The notes under the pieces are model-generated. The model ran no database searches and was not told the origin of the DNA. It worked only from the letters and a program-made list of their open reading frames with translations. 64,000 nucleotides of DNA, taken from contig CAYNIP010000012.1 of the NCBI GenBank assembly GCA_964397305.1, forward strand, positions 39,868 through 103,867, written 5' to 3'. Source of the stretch: JAAUTY01 sp964397305. Lineage in GTDB: Bacteria > Cyanobacteriota > Cyanobacteriia > Cyanobacteriales > Spirulinaceae. The position numbers and the translations under genes are program-made. Positions 9,120-16,844 of this stretch are shown in pieces. How positions within the stretch are numbered: the stretch's first letter is position 1; each line of letters opens with the position of its first letter.

Positions 9120-10121
9120 CTAGATCACCAAGGCCAATTTCCCCACCCCAGCGCCCGCCTCGAGCCGGTGGTGAGCCGTAGCGGCCTCTGCGAGGGGATA
9201 GGTAGCGCTGAGATGGACGCGGAGCTTGCCTTCATTTACCCAGGTCGTACATTGGCGCAGGATTTCGCCGTGGTAGCGTTGGGCCATCACGAGTCCCTGG
9301 AGCTGGGGCGTCAGCATCAGTTCGTAACTGACCCGCTGATTGCGCTGACGGGCGACTTTCCAATCGGACGCGGCGATCGCGGGAGCCAGCAGCGTCACCA
9401 CGTCGCCATACACCTTCGTAGCCGTGAAACAGGCAGCAAGCACTTTGCCCCCGACGGTATCCAGGGCCAGCTCTACCCCCTTGTTGTCCGTCATCTGCAA
9501 CACGGCGCTGGCGGGGTCAATCTGGGGGTATAGGATCACTTCATCAGCCCCCAGTTGCCGGACCAGGCGGGCCTTATCGGGGGTGCTCACAGTGGTGTAG
9601 ACTTGAGCGCCTCGGATTTTTGCCAGTTGCAGGGCGATGTGCCCCACACCGCCAGCGCCGCCGTGGATCAGCACCCGCTGCCCGGCGACCAGCCGACCGC
9701 GATCAAAGAGCGCCTCCCAGGCGGTGATCGCTACCAAGGGCGGGGCCGCCGCCTCAGCAAAGCTGAGCGCTGCGGGCTTCCGGGCCACGAAGCGCTCGGG
9801 GACAACGGCAACTTCAGCGTAGTTGCCGGTTCCAGAGCGCCCGAGGCCGCCGTAGCAGAAGTAGACGGCATCGCCCGGCCGCAGCACCTCGACTTCGGGG
9901 CCGACGGCCTCGACGATGCCCGCACCGTCACAGCCCAAAATGGCTGGCCTCTCCTCGGGGTAAAAGGTTCCCCGCTGGCGCAGCTTGGTATCAATGGGGT
10001 TGACGCCCGCAGCCTGGAGGCGAATGCGGAGTTCGTCGGGTTGCTGAATCTCCGGTGTGCTCACCTCGGACCGGGCTAGCACCTCCGGCGCACCGGGGGC
10101 ACGCATCACCATCGCTTTCAC
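9120..10121 (-). CDS. NADPH:quinone oxidoreductase-like medium-chain dehydrogenase
   Basis: 333 aa, full length for the zeta-crystallin/quinone oxidoreductase branch of the MDR superfamily. The N-terminal GroES-like domain includes GVNPIDTKLRQRG and GCDGAGIVEAVG. The Rossmann domain carries the dinucleotide-binding loop HGGAGGVGHIALQLAK. The structural-zinc cysteine cluster of alcohol dehydrogenases is absent, which favours a zinc-free reductase acting on quinones or enones with NADPH. It is divergent from htpG; the 154-nt gap between the two starts should hold both promoters. Confidence 0.9.
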   Translation of the reverse strand: MKAMVMRAPGAPEVLARSEVSTPEIQQPDELRIRLQAAGVNPIDTKLRQRGTFYPEERPAILGCDGAGIVEAVGPEVEVLRPGDAVYFCYGGLGRSGTGNYAEVAVVPERFVARKPAALSFAEAAAPPLVAITAWEALFDRGRLVAGQRVLIHGGAGGVGHIALQLAKIRGAQVYTTVSTPDKARLVRQLGADEVILYPQIDPASAVLQMTDNKGVELALDTVGGKVLAACFTATKVYGDVVTLLAPAIAASDWKVARQRNQRVSYELMLTPQLQGLVMAQRYHGEILRQCTTWVNEGKLRVHLSATYPLAEAATAHHRLEAGAGVGKLALVI

Positions 10122-10275
10122 TCGTCTCTTTTCACTCCCTAGAGGACGACAGGATCGGGGGTTACGGTTTACCCTGGCAATCAGTAGAGGAATCCGTATG
10201 CTGAGCCGACACGCAGGGGGTCGGGCGATCGGCCAAAATCAGGTAACAACTACTGTATGGGAGCGAGGCGTAGTT

Positions 10276-12237
10276 ATGACCGTACTTGAGCATGGGAAGA
10301 TCACGATCCACACTGAGAATATTTTCCCCATCATCAAAAAGTCACTCTACACCGATCATGAGATCTTTCTGCGCGAGTTGATCTCGAACGGCGTTGATGC
10401 GATCGCCAAACTCAAGTGGATTGTGCGATCGGGTGAAATTACCGGCGATCAACCGGAGCCCACGATCGAGATTACGATCGACAAGGAGAAGCAGACTCTA
10501 GCTGTCTCTGACAACGGCCTCGGCATGACGGCTGACGACATCAAGCAATATATCAACCAAGTTGCCTTCTCCAGCGCAGAAGAGTTCGTCAAAAAGTACC
10601 AGGATAGCGCTGATCAGCCGATCATCGGTCACTTTGGCCTCGGCTTCTACTCGGCCTTCATGGTGGCGAAGCGGGTCGAAATCGATACCCTGTCCTACCA
10701 ACCCGGGGCTCAGGCCGTGCATTGGTCCTGCGATGGTTCACCGGAGTTCGAGTTAACCGAATCGAGCCGCACCCAGGTGGGCACGACGGTGACGCTAACT
10801 TTGATGGATGATGAGACGGAGTATCTCGAACCCGATCGCATCAAGCAGTTGGTGAAGACCTACTGTGATTTCTTGCCGGCCGTGATCAAGCTTGAGGGGG
10901 AGCAAATCAACAAGCAGCAAGCGATCTGGAAGGAGTCACCCCAGAATCTCAAGGATGAGGACTACCTCGACTTCTATCGCTACCTCTATCCCTTCCAAGA
11001 AGATCCGCTGCTCTGGGTTCACCTCAACACTGATTACCCCTTTATCCTCAACGGAGTGCTCTACTTCCCGCCCATCAAGCCGGATGTGGATGTCAATAAG
11101 GGGCAGATCAAGCTGTTTTGTAACCAGGTCTTTGTGAGCGATCGCTGCGATGAGATCATTCCCGAATTTCTCCGCCCTCTCCGGGGTGCCATTGACAGCA
11201 CCGACATTCCGCTGAACGTGTCTCGTAGCGCCCTCACCAACGATCGCACCGTCCGCCGCATCACGGACTATATCGCGAAAAAGATTGCTGATCGCCTGAA
11301 GCAGATCTACCGCGATGACCGCACGACTTATATTCGTTGCTGGCAAGATGTCGGCACGTTTGTCAAGTTCGGCTCCTTGAAAGACGACAAGTTTAAGGGC
11401 CAGGTTGAAGACATTGTGATCTTCAAAACCACCTACGGCGAGACGGCAACAGCAACTCCCAAGGTGGAAGTCCAGGCGGAAGGGGATGATGCTTGGCAAG
11501 AGACCCAGCCCGAGGGCAGTGGCGGTTACGCGACCCTGAAAGAGTACCTCGAACGCAACAAGGATAAGCACGAGAATCGGGTCTTTTATTGCACGGACCC
11601 AGCAACTCAGGCAACCTATGTGGAACTGTACAAGAAGCAGGGTATCGAGATCCTGTTTATGGACACTTTCATTGATACTAACTACTTCATTCCCTTCCTA
11701 GAACGGGAATACTCGGATGTGAAGTTCTCGCGGGTTGACTCGGACTTGGATGCGACCCTGCTCGATCAGGACAAGTCGGCTGAAATGGTCGATCCTAAGA
11801 CGAACAAGACGCGCAGCGAAGCGGTGAAGGAACTCTTCGAGCAGGCCCTCGAGAATAGCCGGGTGACGATTCGTACCGAGTCGCTGAAGGGAGACGATCC
11901 CCAGAATACGCCACCTGCGATGATTATCCTGCCGGAAGAGTTGCGGCGCTTGCAGGAGATGACCGCCCTGTTGCAGCAGAAGAATGTTGAATTTCCGGAG
12001 ATGCACACGCTACTGGTCAACACGGCCCACCCGACGATTCAGAACCTGGTGAACCTGAGCCAAGGTAGTATCATCGGTGGCGATGGCGAGTCGAGCACGG
12101 CGGTTTTGGTGAAGCAAATGTGCCAGCACATTTATGACCTAGCGCTGATTTCTCAAAAGAGTTTTGATGCTGACAGCATGAAGGCCTTTGTGGAGCGCTC
12201 GAACCGGCTGCTGACGCAAATTACCGAGCGGCTTTAG
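10276..12237 (+). CDS. htpG: HSP90-family chaperone HtpG
   Basis: 653 aa. Start ATG 10276 gives MTVLEHGKITIHTENIFPII; the frame upstream to 10057 is not homologous. The N-terminal GHKL ATPase has ELISNGVDAIAKL (the Mg/ATP Asn), VSDNGLGMT and GHFGLGFYSAFM (lid and glycine loop). The middle domain contains RSALTNDR with the gamma-phosphate-sensing region. The C-terminal dimerisation domain ends at ITERL without an MEEVD tail, as in bacteria. ATP-dependent folding of cytosolic clients, including heat-stress and phycobilisome-linker clients in cyanobacteria. No CIRCE-like inverted repeat was recognised upstream. A family A element begins 36 nt after the stop. Confidence 0.96.
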   Translation: MTVLEHGKITIHTENIFPIIKKSLYTDHEIFLRELISNGVDAIAKLKWIVRSGEITGDQPEPTIEITIDKEKQTLAVSDNGLGMTADDIKQYINQVAFSSAEEFVKKYQDSADQPIIGHFGLGFYSAFMVAKRVEIDTLSYQPGAQAVHWSCDGSPEFELTESSRTQVGTTVTLTLMDDETEYLEPDRIKQLVKTYCDFLPAVIKLEGEQINKQQAIWKESPQNLKDEDYLDFYRYLYPFQEDPLLWVHLNTDYPFILNGVLYFPPIKPDVDVNKGQIKLFCNQVFVSDRCDEIIPEFLRPLRGAIDSTDIPLNVSRSALTNDRTVRRITDYIAKKIADRLKQIYRDDRTTYIRCWQDVGTFVKFGSLKDDKFKGQVEDIVIFKTTYGETATATPKVEVQAEGDDAWQETQPEGSGGYATLKEYLERNKDKHENRVFYCTDPATQATYVELYKKQGIEILFMDTFIDTNYFIPFLEREYSDVKFSRVDSDLDATLLDQDKSAEMVDPKTNKTRSEAVKELFEQALENSRVTIRTESLKGDDPQNTPPAMIILPEELRRLQEMTALLQQKNVEFPEMHTLLVNTAHPTIQNLVNLSQGSIIGGDGESSTAVLVKQMCQHIYDLALISQKSFDADSMKAFVERSNRLLTQITERL

Positions 12238-12272
12238 GATCTGATCCCTGGGTTCTGCTGTGGGATCGGTTC

Positions 12273-12363
12273 GGGTGCGTCTCAGTTGGGCAAGCTTTGC
12301 CCTCATCCCCCGGCCCCTTCTTTCCAGGAGGGCGAAGGGGAGTCTCCAAGGTGAGATGCACCC
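12273..12363 (+). mobile_element. Family A MITE-like element, short form
   Basis: 91 bp with terminal inverted repeats GGGTGCGTCTCA and TGAGATGCACCC (one mismatch). Interior hairpins include CCCCTTC facing GAAGGGG. It lacks the 26-bp module present in 116-bp copies. No target-site duplication is recognisable here. Its right part is translated as the end of the HAD protein on the opposite strand, and it provides that gene's stop codon at 12303-12305. Confidence 0.85.
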
Positions 12364-13133
12364 CTTCCGGGGGCTATTAAGGCGGTCAAATGTGCCAAGG
12401 TGAGGGTAGGTCTGGGATCGAGGGGAGCGAGGCCGCCGAGGCGACGGCAGGGGCGATCGCTATCTCCCAGGCTATCCAAAACCAGGGCAGCTCCCGGAAA
12501 CTGTTGGGTGCGGGTGTAGTCGTTGACCGTCACCACCGTGGTTAGGCCGGCCTCCTGAGCGGCGATCGCCCCCGGCTCTGAATCTTCAATGGCCACACAA
12601 GCCGTGGCCGGGAGCCCTAGGGCTCTGAGAACAGAGTGGTAAATATCCGGGGCCGGCTTTTTCCGGGGCACGATATCCCCGGCCGCGATCACTTCAAACC
12701 AGGCTGGATCGAGCTGCTGCTCCAATAAGGCCAGGGCGTTAGGCAGGGCACTGGTGGTGGCGATCGCCAAGCGCACCCCCGCCGCCCGAGCCGCCGTGAT
12801 CAGTCGCCGCACCCCCGGCCGCAGGGCGATCGCGCCGCTGGCTAGCAACTCTTGGTAGTAGGCCGTTTTCGACCGATGCAAAGCAGCGATCCAGGCCTCC
12901 AGATCGCCATCGCCGGGGCGAAATTCGGGGCGATACCACTGCAAGTAGTAGGCCAAGCGCTCCTTGCCTCCAGCGATCATCAGCAGCCGACCGTACAACT
13001 CCTCCGGCCACTGCCAGGGCAGCCCCGCCGCCGCCAAGGCGCGGTTAAAGGCCACCCGATGCCCATCGCGCTCCGTCTCGGCCAAGGTTCCATCCACATC
13101 AAAGATCAGAGCCTGGAGGGGAAGCGGAGCCAT
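12303..13133 (-). CDS. HAD-superfamily phosphatase/phosphoglucomutase-like, with element-derived C-terminus
   Basis: 276 aa from the ATG at 13131-13133; the open frame to 13271 overlaps lgt and is not used. Motif I is FDVDGTLAETE (nucleophile and acid/base Asp), motif II IATTS, the Lys lies in PRKKPAPDIY, and motif IV is AIEDSEPG. This is the CbbY/beta-phosphoglucomutase-like class with an alpha-helical cap; the substrate is a small phosphate ester. It lies 4 nt after lgt and is probably co-transcribed. The last 20 residues (GASHLGDSPSPSWKEGAGG) come from the family A element, so the native C-terminus has been replaced or extended. Confidence 0.9.
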   Translation of the reverse strand: MAPLPLQALIFDVDGTLAETERDGHRVAFNRALAAAGLPWQWPEELYGRLLMIAGGKERLAYYLQWYRPEFRPGDGDLEAWIAALHRSKTAYYQELLASGAIALRPGVRRLITAARAAGVRLAIATTSALPNALALLEQQLDPAWFEVIAAGDIVPRKKPAPDIYHSVLRALGLPATACVAIEDSEPGAIAAQEAGLTTVVTVNDYTRTQQFPGAALVLDSLGDSDRPCRRLGGLAPLDPRPTLTLAHLTALIAPGRGASHLGDSPSPSWKEGAGG

Positions 13134-13137
13134 GATC

Positions 13138-13968
13138 TCAGCGCGGGTGGGACACCAATTTGCGCCGTCCCAGGATCGCGAGGCTCGTGCCGACCGCCAG
13201 GGCCGCCAAGATATGGACAACGTTGAAAGGCGTGCCCGGGAAAAACCAAGAATCCGTCCGCAGGAACTCAAGGAAGAAGCGGCCGCTGGGATACCAGATC
13301 AAGTAGGCCAAGGTGAGGTCCCCCGGCTGGAGCTGCTTCTCAAACCGGCTCGCGAGCCAAAACAGCAGCCCAAAGCCCAGCAGATTCCAGACGGACTCGT
13401 AGAGAAACAGAGGGTGAAAGCGAGTGCTTTCCGGGTAGGTTCCTAGGTCATTGTAGGGCCGTAGCCGGTGGGGGGGATCGATCCGGAGGCCCCAGGGTAG
13501 CTGCGTGGGTGGGCCGTAGAGTTCCTGGTTGATGAAGTTGCCCCAGCGGCCGATGGCCTGGGCTAGGGGCAGACCGAGGGCGATCCCGTCTAGGAAATCT
13601 GGCAAGGGCAAGCGTCGCCAGCGGGCAAAGAGCCAGAGCGCGATCCCGCCCGCAATCAGGCCGCCAAAAATATGAATGCCACCGCTCCAGACTTGCAGGA
13701 TCTTGCCCGGATGCTCCAGGTAGTACCCCAGGCCCTCAGATCCCCGAGGGGACTGGATGAAAACATAGTAGAGCCGTGCGCCGATGAAGCCAGGGATCAG
13801 GGCCCAGAGCAGCATATCCCAGAGGTCTTCGGGGTTGCGGCCGCGATGGCGGACGTAGCGGCTGGCGATCCAGGCCCCGAGCAGGATCGCGCTCATCATC
13901 AAAATGCCATACCAGCGCAGAGTCAGCGGGCCCAGTTGGAACAAAATCGGATCGACTGGAGGGTACAT
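13138..13968 (-). CDS. lgt: Prolipoprotein diacylglyceryl transferase
   Basis: 276 aa polytopic inner-membrane enzyme that transfers diacylglycerol from phosphatidylglycerol to the lipobox cysteine of prolipoproteins. Diagnostic segments are LRWYGILMM, the periplasmic signature GRWGNFINQELYG (Lgt motif with essential Arg and Asn), the FHPLFLYES region and RFFLEFLRTD. About seven hydrophobic helices are visible, and length is typical. The HAD hydrolase follows after 4 nt on the same strand. Confidence 0.95.
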   Translation of the reverse strand: MYPPVDPILFQLGPLTLRWYGILMMSAILLGAWIASRYVRHRGRNPEDLWDMLLWALIPGFIGARLYYVFIQSPRGSEGLGYYLEHPGKILQVWSGGIHIFGGLIAGGIALWLFARWRRLPLPDFLDGIALGLPLAQAIGRWGNFINQELYGPPTQLPWGLRIDPPHRLRPYNDLGTYPESTRFHPLFLYESVWNLLGFGLLFWLASRFEKQLQPGDLTLAYLIWYPSGRFFLEFLRTDSWFFPGTPFNVVHILAALAVGTSLAILGRRKLVSHPR

Positions 13969-14268
13969 AAGTTCAAGTTGACGCCGCCTGCATTCCCTCA
14001 GCTTACCCCAGGGGGGGTCTGGAGATTGAATTGAGAGGGGTGCAGCGGATTTGCAGTCTCGTGAGAGCAGTCTAGAGCCCCTCCCCCGCAGGATTGAGTT
14101 TGGGGGGTGAGCACAACCCGCTCCCTAGAAATATAGGGCTCTGCATCTCAATTGGCATCGGGAAAGGCGCGATCGCATCCCCTAAGATGGCATTTTGTAT
14201 CAGATTACCCAGATTATCTGGAAGCGGCAAGATAGTATAGCAAATCACAGTGCGTTCCCGTTAGCACC
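13969..14268. promoter_or_regulatory. Divergent intergenic region between lgt and the peptidase operon
   Basis: 300 nt. A -10-like GATAGTAT lies near 14231-14238, about 30 nt before the TTG start. A segment near 14132-14150 (CTGCATCTCAATTGG) looks like a decayed family A terminus. No gene seen. Confidence 0.35.
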
Positions 14269-15546
14269 TTGCAACAACTATCCTGCGCGCCTGCTGCCGC
14301 GATTGACTTTCCGGCGGCGATCTGCCGTTTCGATGACGGCTTGACAGTGATTCACCAGCATTTGCCGGCCACCTCCGTTGCGGTGGTCGATGTCTGGGTC
14401 CGAGCTGGCACGAATGCTGAACCGGATGACTGGTATGGGATGGCTCACTTTTTGGAGCACATGATCTTTAAGGGCAGCCAGCGCGTGGCTCCCGGAGAGT
14501 TTGACTGGGCGATCGAGACCAGCGGCGGCATTACCAATGCGGCCACCAGCCACGACTATGCCCACTTTTTCATCGCTACGGCGGCCCAGAATCTCCCCCT
14601 GACCCTGCCCTACTTTGCCGACATTCTGCTCGATGCGGCGATCCCGGAGGAAGAGTTTGCCCGAGAGCGAGATGTGGTATTGGAAGAAATTCGCTCCTGC
14701 CAAGATGATCCCGACTGGCTCGCCTTCCAGGCCCTCTGCGAGACCCTGTACCAAGATGCTGACTACGGCCGCTCAATTTTAGGAACGGAAGCGCAAATCT
14801 GGGAGCGTACCCCCAACCAGATGCGCTGTTTTCACCGCACGCTCTATCAACCCGACAACATGACGGTCGCCGTCATTGGCGGCCTAGATCGGGAGGCAAC
14901 CTTATCCCTGGTCCATGAGACCTTTAACCCCTTCAGCACGCGCTCTGAGTGTCCACCGCGAACCCGCCGCACTCCCCAGCCCCTGGCCGGCAGCCGCCGC
15001 ACGGAGCTGCGTCTGCCACGTTTGGAACAGGCTCGGTTGCTGCTGGGGTGGCTCGCGCCGGGGGTGGAGGATTTGAATACGGCCTTTGGCTTGGACGTGA
15101 TCGCGGCGATTTTGGCGGGGGGGCGCTCCTCGCGGCTGGTGCGGGAACTCCGGGAGGAGCAGCGCTTGGTTCTGGATATCAGCAGCGAGTTCTCCCTGCA
15201 ACAAGGAGCCAGTTTACTCACGATCGCCGCTTGGCTGGAGCCTCAGTATTTGGAACTCGTGGAGGCCCTGCTGGTGGAGCAAGTTACAGCCTTGCAACGC
15301 CAACTGGTAGCACCGACCGAACTCGCTCGCGCCCAGCGGCAACTCGGCAACGATTACGCTTTTTCGACGGAGACGCCAGCGCAATTGGCCGGCCTCTATG
15401 GCTACTACAGCACGATCGCGACGCCGGAGCTGTCGGTGCTGTATCCTGAACGCATCCAACGCCTTCAAGCCAGCGAGCTTCAGATGATCGCCAGCCGCTA
15501 TCTGAACCCTGAATGCTACGCGGCTGTTACGGTGCGCTCGCTCTAG
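14269..15546 (+). CDS. M16 family zinc peptidase, catalytic subunit
   Basis: 425 aa, TTG start; an in-frame TAG at 14233-14235 limits upstream extension. The inverted zinc motif HxxEH is present as HFLEHMIFKG, with the third ligand in ERDVVLEEI about 75 residues later. The later R/Y-type region of inverzincins is also visible (ILAGGRSSRLVRELREE). It resembles cyanobacterial PqqL/mitochondrial-processing-peptidase-like enzymes. Its stop overlaps the next gene's GTG by one base (TAGTG), so the two products are made together and probably pair as active and inactive halves of a heterodimer. Confidence 0.93.
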   Translation: MQQLSCAPAAAIDFPAAICRFDDGLTVIHQHLPATSVAVVDVWVRAGTNAEPDDWYGMAHFLEHMIFKGSQRVAPGEFDWAIETSGGITNAATSHDYAHFFIATAAQNLPLTLPYFADILLDAAIPEEEFARERDVVLEEIRSCQDDPDWLAFQALCETLYQDADYGRSILGTEAQIWERTPNQMRCFHRTLYQPDNMTVAVIGGLDREATLSLVHETFNPFSTRSECPPRTRRTPQPLAGSRRTELRLPRLEQARLLLGWLAPGVEDLNTAFGLDVIAAILAGGRSSRLVRELREEQRLVLDISSEFSLQQGASLLTIAAWLEPQYLELVEALLVEQVTALQRQLVAPTELARAQRQLGNDYAFSTETPAQLAGLYGYYSTIATPELSVLYPERIQRLQASELQMIASRYLNPECYAAVTVRSL

Positions 15547-16844
15547 TGGAACTCGTGCTCAAACCTGTTGATCGCCACCTCCCCCTTGCTCAACCTCCCG
15601 TGGAGCGTGTCGTGCTGCCGAATGGCATCACGGTGATTGCGGTGGAAAATAATGCGGCGGATATTGTGGCGGCCCGCTTGTTCTGGCGGGTGGGCAGTTG
15701 CTGGGAAGGACCGGAACAGGCGGGCCTCTCCCATCTGGTGGCGACGATGTTGACTAAGGGCACAACGGAACGCTCGGCCGTGGCGATCGCCGACTGCGTG
15801 GAGTCGGTCGGGGCGAGTCTGGGCACGGAGGCCGCCAGCGACTATTTCACGATCGGCCTCAAGACCGTGGGCGCAGATTTTGCCGCCCTGCTGCATCTGG
15901 TGGGGGAGCTGAGTCGCTGCCCCAGCTTTCCGGCGGACGAAGTGACCCTGGAGCAACATCTCACCCTGCAAAATTTGCGCGCCCAACAGGAGCGCCCCTT
16001 CAGCGTCGCCTACAACCAACTGCGGGCCGCCATGTATCCCGACCATCCCTATGGGCGGCCGGTCCTGGGAACTGAGGCGACGATCGCCGCCTTAGACCGG
16101 GAGGACTTGGTGGCCTATCACCAACAGCACTTCCGCCCCGATACGCTGGTGATCAGTATCACGGGCTGCCTGACGCCTGCGGCGGCCTTGGCCTTGGTTG
16201 AGGCGGTCTTTGGGGATTGGCCGGCTCCGGCCCTGCCACCGCCGACCCCGCAGTTAGTGCCCTTGGTGGCCAGTCCCCGCCGCTGCCAGACGGCCCAGGA
16301 AACCCAGCAGGCGGTGGTGATGCTGGGCTACCTCACGCCTCCCGCTTGCCATGAGGACTATGCAGTGCTCAAGCTGCTCAATACCTACCTGGGGAACGGC
16401 CTGTCAAGCCGCCTGTTTGTGGAGCTGCGCGAGAAGCGCGGCCTTGCCTACGATGTCTCGGCCTTTTACCCGACCCGCCGCGATACGTCCCAGTTCGCGG
16501 CTTATTTGGGCACCGCGCCGGAGAATACGGGGGTGGCGATCGCCAGTCTGCAACGGGAAATGCAACGCCTCTGGGAGGTGGAGCTGCCCGCAGAGGAGCT
16601 GCAAGCGGCGAAAAATAAGGTCCTCGGGCAATACGCACTCGGCAAGCAGACGAATGCTGAAATCGCCCACCTCTATGGCTGGTATGAAGCCATTGAAGTC
16701 GGGCTCGAGTTTGATCAACAATTCCAAGCGGCGGTGACTCAGGTGACGCCCGCCCAGGCCCAGGCCGCCGCTCAGCGCTATTTCAGCGATTCTCCCTACA
16801 TCTCCCTCGTCGGCCCGGCTGCTACCCTCGCAACCCTGGGATGA
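15546..16844 (+). CDS. M16 family peptidase-like protein, catalytically inactive partner
   Basis: 432 aa from the GTG at 15546, chosen because it overlaps the upstream TAG. The fold-diagnostic sequences of M16 proteins are present (YPDHPYGRPVLGTEATI; LNTYLGNGLSSRLFVELREKRGLAYDV). The zinc motif has decayed to SHLVATM, lacking the Glu and the second His, so it cannot bind catalytic zinc. Paired active/inactive M16 genes are common and form clam-shell heterodimers. Its own stop overlaps the next start as ATGA at 16841-16844. Confidence 0.93.
   Translation: MELVLKPVDRHLPLAQPPVERVVLPNGITVIAVENNAADIVAARLFWRVGSCWEGPEQAGLSHLVATMLTKGTTERSAVAIADCVESVGASLGTEAASDYFTIGLKTVGADFAALLHLVGELSRCPSFPADEVTLEQHLTLQNLRAQQERPFSVAYNQLRAAMYPDHPYGRPVLGTEATIAALDREDLVAYHQQHFRPDTLVISITGCLTPAAALALVEAVFGDWPAPALPPPTPQLVPLVASPRRCQTAQETQQAVVMLGYLTPPACHEDYAVLKLLNTYLGNGLSSRLFVELREKRGLAYDVSAFYPTRRDTSQFAAYLGTAPENTGVAIASLQREMQRLWEVELPAEELQAAKNKVLGQYALGKQTNAEIAHLYGWYEAIEVGLEFDQQFQAAVTQVTPAQAQAAAQRYFSDSPYISLVGPAATLATLG

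Noticed and set aside
12264..12372. Target duplication around the 12273 element
   Set aside because: Flanks GATCGGTTC and CTTCCGGGG do not match; no claim is made for this copy.
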